A DNA stretch of 64,000 bases from contig NZ_CP012830.1 in assembly GCF_001307155.1 (NCBI RefSeq), positions 1,791,501 to 1,855,500 on the forward strand, read 5' to 3'. Source of the DNA: Pseudomonas fluorescens (GTDB lineage: Bacteria; Pseudomonadota; Gammaproteobacteria; Pseudomonadales; Pseudomonadaceae). Made by a program: the position numbers and the translations under genes. Each line of letters starts with the position of its first letter. Within the stretch, counting starts at the first letter, position 1. Positions 17,624 through 26,601 of this stretch are shown here, piece after piece. The notes beneath the pieces were generated by a model. It did not search any database. It worked only from the letters and a program-made list of their open reading frames with translations, and was not told the origin of the DNA.

Positions 17624-18346
17624 ATGCTGCGTTTATTGTTCCGCCGTTTCACAAAAGCCCTGCTCTGGTTCGCCGGTGGCAGCGTGTTGCTGGTGCTGTT
17701 GTTTCGCGTCGTTCCGCCTCCAGGGACGGCGCTGATGGTCGAGCGCAAGATCGAATCCTGGGTCGATGGCGAGCCTATCGACGTGCAGCGCAACTGGCAG
17801 CCGTGGGAAAACATTTCCGATGACCTGAAGGTCGCGGTGATGGCCGGCGAAGACCAGAAATTCCCCGAGCACTGGGGTTTTGACTTCGGCGCGATCCAGG
17901 CCGCGCTGGCCCACAACGAACTCGGCGGCTCGATCCGCGGCGCCAGCACCTTGAGCCAGCAAGTCTCGAAGAACCTGTTCCTCTGGTCCGGCCGCAGCTG
18001 GCTGCGCAAAGGACTGGAAGCCTGGTTTACCGGGCTGATCGAAGTGTTCTGGCCCAAGCAGCGGATTCTTGAGGTGTACCTCAACAGCGTGGAATGGGAT
18101 GACGGCGTGTTTGGCGCCGAAGCGGCTGCCCGGCATCACTTTGGCGTGAGCGCCCGGTCGCTGAGCCGTCAACAAGCCAGTTTGCTGGCCGCCGTACTGC
18201 CAAACCCGCGAGCCTGGAGCGCCGGCCATCCGAGCCCTTATGTATTGCGACGCGCGAGCTGGATTCGGCAGCAGATGAGCCAGTTGGGCGGGGATAGCTA
18301 CCTGACCGGACTCAACGCTTCGCGCCGGGCACCGTGGGCCCAGTGA
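17624..18346 (+). CDS. mtgA: Monofunctional biosynthetic peptidoglycan transglycosylase
   Basis: The product is 240 aa with an N-terminal membrane anchor (about 12-30) and one GT51 domain. The catalytic Glu lies in MAGEDQKFPEHWGFD, followed by GASTLSQQVSKNLFLW and the second Glu in RILEVYLNSVEWDDG. It polymerises lipid II glycan strands and has no transpeptidase domain. A TATAAT at 17585-17590 could be its -10 box, though no good -35 is seen. Confidence 0.95.
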   Translation: MLRLLFRRFTKALLWFAGGSVLLVLLFRVVPPPGTALMVERKIESWVDGEPIDVQRNWQPWENISDDLKVAVMAGEDQKFPEHWGFDFGAIQAALAHNELGGSIRGASTLSQQVSKNLFLWSGRSWLRKGLEAWFTGLIEVFWPKQRILEVYLNSVEWDDGVFGAEAAARHHFGVSARSLSRQQASLLAAVLPNPRAWSAGHPSPYVLRRASWIRQQMSQLGGDSYLTGLNASRRAPWAQ

Positions 18347-18362
18347 TTCAACACCAAACCCT

Positions 18363-18450
18363 GTAGGAGCAAGGCTTGCCCGCGATGAACGATAACGCGG
18401 TCGGCCAGTGACTCCGCGTCACACCTATCGCGGGCAAGCCTTGCTCCTAC
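18363..18450. repeat. REP doublet type B, copy 2 (inward-facing)
   Basis: GTAGGAGCAAGGCTTGCCCG at the left and its reverse complement ending in GCTCCTAC at the right enclose a short spacer. The order of the halves is opposite to the copies at 34993 and 54968. It lies between the convergent mtgA and rpoH. Confidence 0.9.
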
Positions 18451-18466
18451 GAAAGCAGGCACAAAC

Positions 18467-18501
18467 AAAAACGCCCCGATCATTGATCGGGGCGTTTTTT
18501 A
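18467..18501. terminator. Bidirectional intrinsic terminator of rpoH (and mtgA)
   Basis: ACGCCCCGATC/GATCGGGGCGT forms a perfect 11 bp stem with a 3-4 base loop. It has A-runs on the left and TTTTTT on the right, so it can end transcription in both directions. It lies 13 bp after the rpoH stop. Confidence 0.92.
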
Positions 18502-18513
18502 TTGCGTTACCGC

Positions 18514-19368
18514 TTAAGCAGCAATCGACAGCTTGAGCTTGTTCATCGCGCTCTTCTCAAGCTGACGAATACGCTCGGCCGACACGTTGTACTTCTGCGC
18601 CAGGTCGTGCAGCGTGGCTTTTTCTTCTGCCAGCCAACGCTGGTAGAGGATGTCGCGGCTGCGGTCGTCCAGCACTTCCAGCGCTTCGTGCAGGTTGTGG
18701 GTGGAGTTGTCGGTCCAGTCGGCATCTTCCAGTTGACGGGCCGGGTCGTACCGGTGGTCTTCCAGATAGTTGGCCGGCGACTGGAAAGCGCTGTCGTCGT
18801 CCGCTTCGGCGGCCGGGTCGAAGGCCATGTCATGGCCGGTCAGGCGGCTTTCCATCTCGCGAACTTCCCGCGGCTCTACACCGAGGCTTTCAGCTACGCG
18901 ATGGACTTCCTCGTTGTTCAGCCATGCCAGACGCTTCTTCTGGCTGCGCAGGTTGAAGAACAGTTTGCGCTGGGCCTTGGTCGTGGCGACCTTGACGATG
19001 CGCCAGTTGCGCAGGATGAATTCGTGGATTTCAGCCTTGATCCAGTGCACCGCAAAGGACACCAGACGCACGCCCATTTCCGGGTTGAAACGCTTGACCG
19101 CTTTCATCAGGCCAACGTTGCCTTCCTGAATCAGGTCAGCCTGGGCCAGGCCGTAGCCGGAATAGCTACGGGCAATATGTACAACAAAACGCAGGTGGGC
19201 GAGCACCATCTGCCGAGCCGCCCCCAAATCCTGCTCATAGTAGAGACTCTCGGCCAGTTCACGCTCCTGCTCCGGTGTCAGCAATGGAATGCTGTTCACC
19301 GTGTGCACATAAGCCTCCAGGTTCGCGCCTGGGACCAGAGCATACGCAGGTTGCAAAGAAGTGGTCAT
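18514..19368 (-). CDS. rpoH: RNA polymerase heat-shock sigma factor RpoH (sigma 32)
   Basis: The product is 284 aa, the usual RpoH length, from the ATG at 19368 ([17 protein letters not shown]). Region 2 includes [25 protein letters not shown] and [20 protein letters not shown]. The RpoH box [15 protein letters not shown] is at about 131-145, and region 4 ends with [20 protein letters not shown]. It directs heat-shock promoters. The gene follows ftsX on the same strand after 113 bp, which likely hold its own promoters. Confidence 0.97.
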   Translation of the reverse strand: MTTSLQPAYALVPGANLEAYVHTVNSIPLLTPEQERELAESLYYEQDLGAARQMVLAHLRFVVHIARSYSGYGLAQADLIQEGNVGLMKAVKRFNPEMGVRLVSFAVHWIKAEIHEFILRNWRIVKVATTKAQRKLFFNLRSQKKRLAWLNNEEVHRVAESLGVEPREVREMESRLTGHDMAFDPAAEADDDSAFQSPANYLEDHRYDPARQLEDADWTDNSTHNLHEALEVLDDRSRDILYQRWLAEEKATLHDLAQKYNVSAERIRQLEKSAMNKLKLSIAA

Positions 19369-19481
19369 ACGAAAAAACCTCCGACTCACATAACTCGTGC
19401 AGTTCAGCACTGCGAAAAGTTGACCGGGAACCGAAGGACAAGTTCCCCTATACGCTGAAAGGTCATACAAGCAATAAGACT

Positions 19482-20504
19482 CTACTTCGGTGCGAGCTCT
19501 CTCAAATGGCGCGCTACCGCAATCCATGCACCGATATACCCCAACAGCACTGCGCCTAGCAAGAGTGACAGACCATCGGCAACCGGTACCCCGGACAACG
19601 CGAAATTACTGCCATACAAGCCGGCCAGCCCAACCACTGCGTCGTTCAGCCAATTCAGGCCAAACGCCAGAACACCCCAGGAAAGAATCCCCGCACCGAA
19701 GCCATATAGCGCACCCATGTACAGAAAGGGCCTACGCACATAGCTGTCAGTGCCGCCGACGAGTTTAATCACTTCTATCTCTGTGCGGCGGTTTTCAATA
19801 TGAAGACGAATGGTATTGCCTATCACCAAAAGTAATGCAGAAACCAGCAACACGGTCAGGCCGAAGACAAACCGCTCGCCCAGCTTGAGGATGGCCGCCA
19901 AACGCTCGACCCAGACTAGATCAAGTTGCGCCTGTTGTACCTTCGGCAACTCGGAAAGTTTTTGTCTTAATGCTTCAAGGGTCGCCTTGTCGACTTCATT
20001 CGGAGTAACCAGCACCACGCCAGGCAACGGGTTCTGCGGCAGCTCCTTGAGTGCCTCGCCCAGACCGGACTGCTGCTGGAACTCTTCCAGCGCCTGCTCG
20101 CGACTGATGTATTCGGCATCAGCTACACCCGGCATGCCCTTGATCTGCTCGCGCAGTTGCTCGCCTTCGTTGGCGCTGGCATCGATCTGCAAGTAAAGCG
20201 AGATCTGCGCCGCACGCTGCCAGGAACCACCCAGACGTTCGACGTTGTTCAGCAGCAACGACAAGCCCATCGGCAAACTCAGGGCAACCGCCATCACCAG
20301 ACAGGTGAAGAAGCTGCCGATGGGCTGCTTGCCCAGACGCCGCAGGCTGTCCAGCAAACTGGCGCGGTGACTTTCGATCCAGGCGCGCAGCAAGGTGCTG
20401 AAGTCCGGACCATCGTCTTCATCGCGCTTTTTCTTCTGTGGTTGCGGATCGGCGGCCTTCGGGGCCACGCGCTCGGAAACCTTCGGACTGCGTGTTGCAC
20501 TCAT
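19482..20504 (-). CDS. ftsX: Cell division protein FtsX
   Basis: The product is 340 aa. The N-terminal 35 residues are polar and charged, four membrane helices follow, and a large periplasmic loop (about 95-195) sits between the first two. It contains an ECD-like region with [20 protein letters not shown], and [15 protein letters not shown] is in the cytoplasmic loop. FtsX with FtsE controls septal peptidoglycan hydrolases through EnvC-type partners. It overlaps ftsE by 4 bp. Confidence 0.95.
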   Translation of the reverse strand: MSATRSPKVSERVAPKAADPQPQKKKRDEDDGPDFSTLLRAWIESHRASLLDSLRRLGKQPIGSFFTCLVMAVALSLPMGLSLLLNNVERLGGSWQRAAQISLYLQIDASANEGEQLREQIKGMPGVADAEYISREQALEEFQQQSGLGEALKELPQNPLPGVVLVTPNEVDKATLEALRQKLSELPKVQQAQLDLVWVERLAAILKLGERFVFGLTVLLVSALLLVIGNTIRLHIENRRTEIEVIKLVGGTDSYVRRPFLYMGALYGFGAGILSWGVLAFGLNWLNDAVVGLAGLYGSNFALSGVPVADGLSLLLGAVLLGYIGAWIAVARHLRELAPK

Positions 20505-21172
20505 ACCCCGGCCTCCCCGTCGCCGATCAATCGGCCACGTTGCAAGGTCAGCATGCGATGACGCATGCGGGCGATCAGCGCCAAATCGTGGCTGGCGATC
20601 AGCACGCTGGTACCCAGACGGTTGATGTCTTCGAAGACGCCCATGATTTCTGCCGCCAGACGCGGGTCGAGGTTACCGGTCGGTTCGTCCGCCAGCAGCA
20701 AGGCCGGGCGATGGACGATGGCGCGGGCAATGCCGACACGCTGTTGCTGACCGGTGGACAGATCACCCGGATAGAGGTCGGTCTTGTCCGAGAGTGCAAC
20801 GCGCTCCAGGGCCGAATCCACGCGCTTGGCGATTTCAGCCTTGGACAAGCCGAGAATCTGCAACGGCAAGGCGACGTTGTTGAACACCGTACGATCGAAC
20901 AACAACTGGTGGTTCTGGAACACCACGCCAATCTGCCGGCGCAGGTACGGGATCTGCGCGTTGCTGATGGTCGCCAGGTCCTGCCCGGCCAGCAGCAGTT
21001 TGCCAGTGGTCGGACGCTCCATCGCGAGTAACAGCCGCAGCAGGGTACTTTTACCGGCGCCGGAGTGGCCGGTGACAAACAAGAACTCGCCCCGACGGAC
21101 TCGAAAGCTCAGCTCATGCAAGCCGACGTGACCGTTCGGATAGCGCTTACCGACCTGTTCGAAACGAATCAT
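20501..21172 (-). CDS. ftsE: Cell division ATP-binding protein FtsE
   Basis: The product is 223 aa. The Walker A is GHSGAGKSTLL (about 36-46), the ABC signature is LSTGQQQRVGIARA and the Walker B is LLLADEPTGNLD. It binds FtsX at the inner membrane during division. Coupled overlaps of 4 bp on both sides make ftsY-ftsE-ftsX one operon. Confidence 0.97.
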   Translation of the reverse strand: MIRFEQVGKRYPNGHVGLHELSFRVRRGEFLFVTGHSGAGKSTLLRLLLAMERPTTGKLLLAGQDLATISNAQIPYLRRQIGVVFQNHQLLFDRTVFNNVALPLQILGLSKAEIAKRVDSALERVALSDKTDLYPGDLSTGQQQRVGIARAIVHRPALLLADEPTGNLDPRLAAEIMGVFEDINRLGTSVLIASHDLALIARMRHRMLTLQRGRLIGDGEAGV

Positions 21173-22725
21173 GAACGCTCCCGCTCGGCAAATAGTGCCT
21201 GGACAAAGGGTTCTGCTTCAAAGGTACGCAAGTCATCGATGCCTTCGCCGACACCGATGTAGCGAATCGGCAGACCAAACTGCTTGGCCAGGGCGAAAAT
21301 CACCCCGCCCTTGGCCGTGCCATCGAGTTTGGTCAAGGCCAGGCCGGTCAGTTCGACTGTCTGGTTGAATTGTTTGGCCTGGCTAATGGCGTTCTGGCCA
21401 GTACCAGCGTCGAGCACCAGCAGCACCTCATGCGGCGCATCGGCGTCGAGTTTGCTGATCACCCGGCGAACCTTTTTCAGTTCTTCCATCAGGTTGTCTT
21501 TGGTGTGCAGGCGACCGGCGGTATCGGCGATCAGCACATCAATGCCACGGGCCTTGGCGGCCTGTACCGCATCGAAGATAACCGAAGCCGAGTCGGCGCC
21601 GGTGTGCTGGGCGATCACCGGGATCTTGTTGCGTTCGCCCCAAACCTGCAATTGCTCGACCGCCGCGGCACGGAAGGTATCACCGGCTGCAAGCATGACT
21701 TTCTTGCCTTCAAGCTGCAGCTTCTTCGCCAACTTACCGATGGTGGTGGTTTTGCCGGCGCCGTTGACGCCGACCACCAGAATCACGAACGGTTTGTTCT
21801 GCGAGGTAATTTTCAGCGGCTGCTCGACAGGCTTGAGCATGTTGGCAAGCTCGGCCTGCAAGGATTTGTACAGTGCATCGGCGTCGGCCAACTGCTTGCG
21901 CGCGACCTTCTGGGTCAGGCTCTGGATGATCACCGATGTCGCTTCGACACCCACGTCAGCGGTCAGCAGGCGGGTTTCGATGTCTTCGAGCAGTTCGTCA
22001 TCGATGATCTTCTTGCCGAGGAACAGGCTGGCCATGCCCTCGCCGATGCTCGCGCTGGTTTTCGACAGGCCTTGCTTGAGGCGGGCAAAGAAGCCGGCTT
22101 TGGTTTCTTCGGTGCGAACCGGTTCGGCCGCGACCGGAGCCGGAGCCGCAACCGGTGCAACCGGCGCTGGCGCTGTTACCGGTGCCGCGACAACGGGTGC
22201 CGGCACTGGGGCGGGTACAGGTTCTGGAGCACGTTCTGGTGCCACGAATGCGGCAATCACCGGCTGAGGCAGATCAGGCTCATCAACTATCAGTTGTTCA
22301 GCCGTCGGATCGATGACCGGGACCGGTTCAACCACCAGCAGCTCTACCGCTTGCTGGACTACTGTCGGCGCAGGAATCGGTGGCGTGATATGCGGCGCCA
22401 GCTCGTTTTCGACCAGGGCCACCGGCTCTTCAGCCACCGGCAACGTCAACCACGGCTTGTGTACAACTTCCGGCGCGCGCGGTACTTCAGCCACTGGCGC
22501 AGGCTCGACAACCGGCTGCACTACCGGCTCGGCTATCGGCAATACGGCAGCAGCCGGTGCTTGCGCAACGGGCGCTGCTTCTATTACCGGCTCAGGCGCA
22601 ACCTCTGGAAGTGGCTGTGGCTGTTCGACGGCGGGTGCCTGCGGCTTTTTGCGCAGCCATCCGAACAGGCTTTTCTTCTCGCCAGCCGCAGCTGGGGTCT
22701 TCTTGTCGTCGTTGGAACCAAACAT
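21169..22725 (-). CDS. ftsY: Signal recognition particle receptor FtsY
   Basis: The product is 518 aa. The first ~215 residues are low-complexity Pro/Ala/Val/Glu sequence, a long variable A domain. The NG GTPase follows: GVNGAGKTTTIGKLAKKL, DTAGRLHTKDNLMEEL, TKLDGTAKGGVIFAL and a C-terminal GVGEGIDDLRTF. It docks SRP-ribosome complexes at the membrane. It is the first gene of ftsYEX. Long open frames on the opposite strand arise from the biased composition of the A domain and are not genes. Confidence 0.97.
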   Translation of the reverse strand: MFGSNDDKKTPAAAGEKKSLFGWLRKKPQAPAVEQPQPLPEVAPEPVIEAAPVAQAPAAAVLPIAEPVVQPVVEPAPVAEVPRAPEVVHKPWLTLPVAEEPVALVENELAPHITPPIPAPTVVQQAVELLVVEPVPVIDPTAEQLIVDEPDLPQPVIAAFVAPERAPEPVPAPVPAPVVAAPVTAPAPVAPVAAPAPVAAEPVRTEETKAGFFARLKQGLSKTSASIGEGMASLFLGKKIIDDELLEDIETRLLTADVGVEATSVIIQSLTQKVARKQLADADALYKSLQAELANMLKPVEQPLKITSQNKPFVILVVGVNGAGKTTTIGKLAKKLQLEGKKVMLAAGDTFRAAAVEQLQVWGERNKIPVIAQHTGADSASVIFDAVQAAKARGIDVLIADTAGRLHTKDNLMEELKKVRRVISKLDADAPHEVLLVLDAGTGQNAISQAKQFNQTVELTGLALTKLDGTAKGGVIFALAKQFGLPIRYIGVGEGIDDLRTFEAEPFVQALFAERERS

Positions 22726-23067
22726 GGAGGACGGCTATCTCACGGTAGCGACGCGCCAATGGCGCCTCGGCAAATAAATATTCGATGCAGAACAGACTGC
22801 GTTTCACCCAGCTTGTTCACGCGCAACATTTTGTCGAAGTGCTCAACAGCACCTCAAGGATCGATTTTACGAAGGACTGAACTGGCAAAATCGGCGAAAA
22901 AGCGGAGTTTAGCTGATAAACAGAGGCTTTCCGCCGTGAACCCATACAGCCTGATCAAGCACAAAAGCCTGATAGGCGTGGCCGCCAGTAAAACGGATCA
23001 GTATCCTAGCACCCTCTAGCCCGCTGACGCTAAGACCTAGCGGGCAGCCCAACAGGTTTAAAAACGA
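22726..23067. other. Divergent intergenic region between ftsY and the M16 peptidase pair
   Basis: This 342 bp gap must carry promoters in both directions, but no confident -35/-10 pair could be read. It holds a degraded palindrome at 22892-22936 (CGGCGAAAAAGCGGAGTTTA against TAAACAGAGGCTTTCCGCCG) resembling the core of the elements at 16742 and 31617. A 7 bp GCCCGCT/AGCGGGC stem with a 13-base loop at 23019-23045 falls in the probable leader of the peptidase gene. Confidence 0.45.
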
Positions 23068-24429
23068 ATGAATGCTCTAGCCCGCCGCGCTGCAGGCCTG
23101 CTGCTCAGCACAGTTTGTCTGCCCCTTTCAGCTTTGGCTGCCGCCCCCCAACCGACCCACGAATTCACCCTCGACAACGGCCTCAAGGTCGTCGTGCGCG
23201 AGGATCATCGTGCCCCCGTCGTCGTTTCCCAGATCTGGTACAAGGTTGGCTCCAGCTACGAAACCCCGGGCCAGACCGGTTTGTCCCACGCCCTGGAACA
23301 CATGATGTTCAAGGGCAGCGAGAAAGTCGGCCCCGGCGAAGCGTCGTTGATCCTGCGCGACCTCGGTGCCGAAGAGAACGCCTTCACCAGCGACGACTAC
23401 ACCGCGTATTACCAGGTGCTGGCGCGTGATCGCCTGGGCGTAGCCTTTGAACTGGAAGCCGACCGCATGGCCAACCTGCGCCTGCCGGCCGACGAGTTCA
23501 GCCGCGAGATCGAAGTGATCAAGGAAGAGCGCCGCATGCGCACCGACGACAAGCCGATGGCCAAGGCTTACGAGCGCTTCAAGGCCATGGCCTACCCGGC
23601 CAGCGGCTACCACACGCCGACCATCGGCTGGATGGCTGACCTGGATCGCATGAAGGTCGAAGAACTGCGCCACTGGTATAAATCCTGGTACGTGCCGAAC
23701 AACGCCACGCTGGTGGTGGTCGGTGACGTAACCCCGGACGAAGTCAAAGCCCTGGCCCAGCGCTACTTCGGACCGATCCCGAAGCGCGACGTGCCGCCAG
23801 CGAAGATTCCGCTGGAACTGGCCGAGCCCGGCGAGCGCCAGATCACCCTGCACGTACAGACACAATTGCCGAGCCTGATGCTGGCCTTCAACGTGCCGAG
23901 CATCGCCACTGCGCAAGACAAGCGCTCGGTCAATGCCCTGCGGTTGATCGCGGCATTGCTTGATGGCGGCTACAGCGCGCGCATCTCGGCGCAACTGGAG
24001 CGCGGCGAAGAACTGGTCTCCGGTGGTTCATCGAGCTACGACGCCTACACCCGCGGTGACAGCCTGTTTACTTTGTCAGCCACGCCGAACACCCAGAAAC
24101 ACAAAACCATGGCCCAAGTCGAAGCCGGCCTGTGGAAACTGCTCGAACAGCTGAAAACCACCGCGCCTTCAGTTGATGAAGTTGAACGTGTACGCGCACA
24201 AGTGATCGCCGGCCTGGTCTACGAGCGTGACTCGATCACCAGCCAGGCCACTGCCATTGGTCAGCTGGAAACCGTCGGTCTGTCGTGGAAGTTGATGGAC
24301 ACCGAACTCGCCGAGCTGCAAAGCGTGACACCGGAAGACATCCAGAAAGCCGCCCGCACCTATTTCACTCGCGAACGTCTCAGCGTTGCGCATGTACTGC
24401 CACTGCCCGAGGAAACCGCTCATGAGTGA
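23068..24429 (+). CDS. M16 zinc metalloprotease, catalytic subunit
   Basis: The product is 453 aa with a signal peptide (about 1-25, ending ALAAAP). The inverted zinc motif HALEH (HxxEH) is in GLSHALEHMMFKGSEK at about residues 74-89, and the distal Glu is in a GAEENAFTSDDYTAY stretch. It is a periplasmic peptidase of the insulinase family. The next gene encodes an M16 protein lacking the zinc motif, so the two likely form a heterodimer, as in other two-chain M16B peptidases. The substrate is unknown. They overlap by 8 bp. Confidence 0.93.
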   Translation: MNALARRAAGLLLSTVCLPLSALAAAPQPTHEFTLDNGLKVVVREDHRAPVVVSQIWYKVGSSYETPGQTGLSHALEHMMFKGSEKVGPGEASLILRDLGAEENAFTSDDYTAYYQVLARDRLGVAFELEADRMANLRLPADEFSREIEVIKEERRMRTDDKPMAKAYERFKAMAYPASGYHTPTIGWMADLDRMKVEELRHWYKSWYVPNNATLVVVGDVTPDEVKALAQRYFGPIPKRDVPPAKIPLELAEPGERQITLHVQTQLPSLMLAFNVPSIATAQDKRSVNALRLIAALLDGGYSARISAQLERGEELVSGGSSSYDAYTRGDSLFTLSATPNTQKHKTMAQVEAGLWKLLEQLKTTAPSVDEVERVRAQVIAGLVYERDSITSQATAIGQLETVGLSWKLMDTELAELQSVTPEDIQKAARTYFTRERLSVAHVLPLPEETAHE

Positions 24430-25912
24430 GAGTAAAAAACCACGTCTGGCCCTGATCGGCCTGTTACTCGTCGCACTGGTCGCCGCGTTCGGTTTCTACC
24501 TCAGCCGTTCGACCGAGACCAATGCCAGCGAAGCCCTCGACCAGGCCAAGGCCAGCAAAAAGCTGCAATCACTGGCCGAACTCGACAGTAAAGCGCCGAG
24601 CCACCGCACACTGGACGTGCAAACCTGGAAAACCGCTGAAGGCTCCAAGGTGCTGTTCGTTGCAGCCCCGGAACTGCCGATGTTCGACATGCGCCTGATC
24701 TTCGCTGCCGGCAGCAGTCAGGACGGTGATAAACCAGGTCTGGCGGTGCTGACCAATGCCATGCTCAACGAAGGTATCGCCGGCAAAGATGTCGGCAAGA
24801 TCGCTGAAGGCTTCGAAGGCCTTGGCGCAAACTTCGGCAACGGCGCCTACAAAGACATGGCCGTCGCCACATTGCGCAGCCTGAGTGCTGTGGATAAACG
24901 CGAGCCGGCGCTGAAACTGTTCGCTGAAGTGGTCGGCAAACCGACGTTCCCGACCGACTCATTGGCACGCATCAAGAACCAGTTGCTCGCCGGCTTCGAA
25001 TACCAGAAGCAGAACCCCGGCAAACTGGCGAGCCTTGAGCTGATGAAGCGCCTGTATGGCGACCACCCTTACGCACACTCAAGCGACGGCAATGCGCAAA
25101 GTGTGCCGCCGATTACCGTGGCGCAATTGCGGGCCTTCCACGAGAAAGCCTATGCCGCGGGCAACGTGGTGATTGCACTGGTGGGCGACTTGTCGCGCAG
25201 CGAAGCCGAAGCGATTGCCGAACAGATTTCCGTCGCACTGCCAAAAGGCCCGGCGCTGGCGAAAATCGAACAACCGGCCGAACCAAAAGCCAGCATCGGG
25301 CACATCGAGTTTCCGTCCAAGCAAACCAACCTGATGCTCGCGCAACTGGGCATCGACCGTGACGATTCGGACTATGCGGCCGTCTCCTTGGGCAACCAGA
25401 TCCTCGGCGGCGGTGGCTTCGGCACCCGACTGATGAGCGAAGTACGTGAAAAACGCGGCCTGACCTACGGCGTTTATTCCGGTTTCACCCCGATGCAGGT
25501 CCGTGGCCCGTTCATGATCAACCTGCAAACCCGCGCCGAAATGAGCGAAGGCACGCTCAAACTGGTGCAGGACGTGCTCGCCGACTACTTGAAAACCGGC
25601 CCGACCCAGAAAGAACTCGACGACGCCAAACGTGAACTGGCCGGCAGCTTCCCGCTGTCCAACGCCAGCAACGCCGATATCGTCGGCCAACTGGGCGCCA
25701 TGGGCTTTTATAACTTGCCGCTGAGTTACCTTGAAGACTTCATGCGGCAGTCGCAAAGCCTGACGGTCGAGCAGGTCACCGCGGCAATGAACAAACACCT
25801 GAGCACGGACAAAATGGTCATCGTTTCTGCTGGTCCGACCGTGCCGCAAAAGCCGTTACCGGCCCCAACTGACAAACCATCCGAGCAGCCGCTCGGGGTT
25901 CCGGAGCATTAA
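24422..25912 (+). CDS. M16 family protein, non-catalytic partner
   Basis: The product is 496 aa from the ATG at 24422 inside the upstream gene. An N-terminal hydrophobic segment (about 10-26) acts as signal or anchor. It has the M16 fold (PELPMFDMRLIFAAGSSQD; C-terminal GGGGFGTRLMSEVREKRGLTYGV) but no HxxEH; the matching place reads LTNAMLNEGIAGK. The glycine-rich loop and RGLTYGV region that shape the substrate chamber remain. It ends in a Pro-rich tail and overlaps rsmD by one base. Confidence 0.92.
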   Translation: MSESKKPRLALIGLLLVALVAAFGFYLSRSTETNASEALDQAKASKKLQSLAELDSKAPSHRTLDVQTWKTAEGSKVLFVAAPELPMFDMRLIFAAGSSQDGDKPGLAVLTNAMLNEGIAGKDVGKIAEGFEGLGANFGNGAYKDMAVATLRSLSAVDKREPALKLFAEVVGKPTFPTDSLARIKNQLLAGFEYQKQNPGKLASLELMKRLYGDHPYAHSSDGNAQSVPPITVAQLRAFHEKAYAAGNVVIALVGDLSRSEAEAIAEQISVALPKGPALAKIEQPAEPKASIGHIEFPSKQTNLMLAQLGIDRDDSDYAAVSLGNQILGGGGFGTRLMSEVREKRGLTYGVYSGFTPMQVRGPFMINLQTRAEMSEGTLKLVQDVLADYLKTGPTQKELDDAKRELAGSFPLSNASNADIVGQLGAMGFYNLPLSYLEDFMRQSQSLTVEQVTAAMNKHLSTDKMVIVSAGPTVPQKPLPAPTDKPSEQPLGVPEH

Positions 25913-26529
25913 TGGCCAGTCCATCGCGTCCTAAAAAACCTGTTCATAACGTGCATAACGGCGTGAACCAATTGCGCATCATCGGCGGCGAGTGGCGCAG
26001 CCGTCGCCTGAGTTTCCCGGACGCGCCAGGCTTGCGCCCGACGCCCGACCGCGTGCGTGAAACCCTGTTCAACTGGCTCGCACCGTACGTTGCCGGGGCC
26101 AAGGTTCTCGATCCGTTTGCCGGCAGCGGCGCGCTGTTTCTCGAAGCGCTGTCCCGTGGCGCCGCCATGGGCCAGGCGCTGGACGCCAGCAGCCTGGCGG
26201 TTTCCAGCCTGAAAGAACATTTGGGAACGCTGCGTTGCACCGTCGGCCAGGTGCAAACCGCCGATGCCTTGCGTTACCTGGAAACCCAGCCAGCGATCGC
26301 CTACGACCTGGTGTTCCTCGACCCACCGTTCAACCAGAACCTGTTGCCCGCCGTTTGCACATTACTTGAAGAACGCCAATGGCTCGCCGACGACGCGTGG
26401 ATCTACACTGAAAGTGAGACCGCGCCATCGACCCTCGGTCTGCCAGGGGGCTGGCGCCTGCACCGGGAGCAAAAGTCCGGGCGGGTCTACTACGCGTTGT
26501 GGCACCGTATGGCAGAGATCGCCGGTTAA
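25912..26529 (+). CDS. rsmD: 16S rRNA (guanine966-N2)-methyltransferase RsmD
   Basis: The product is 205 aa. It has the RsmD opening LRIIGGEWRSRRLSFPD with PTPDRVRETLFNWL, the SAM motif VLDPFAGSGALFLEALSRGA and the catalytic FLDPPFNQ (DPPF). It methylates G966 of 16S rRNA during 30S assembly. It starts in the stop codon of the preceding peptidase gene. P. aeruginosa has the same arrangement. Confidence 0.94.
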   Translation: MASPSRPKKPVHNVHNGVNQLRIIGGEWRSRRLSFPDAPGLRPTPDRVRETLFNWLAPYVAGAKVLDPFAGSGALFLEALSRGAAMGQALDASSLAVSSLKEHLGTLRCTVGQVQTADALRYLETQPAIAYDLVFLDPPFNQNLLPAVCTLLEERQWLADDAWIYTESETAPSTLGLPGGWRLHREQKSGRVYYALWHRMAEIAG

Positions 26530-26601
26530 TCCACCGGCCTGAACAAGGCGCGTGCCTGGGGTTAACAATCTCTGGCACGCGCCGCTGCATCGAGAACAAC
26601 C

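Noticed and set aside
21370..23019. A 549-codon plus-strand open frame opposite ftsY
   Set aside because: The low-complexity Arg/Tyr/Leu-rich translation mirrors the Pro/Ala-rich FtsY A domain on the other strand; no start signal or family.
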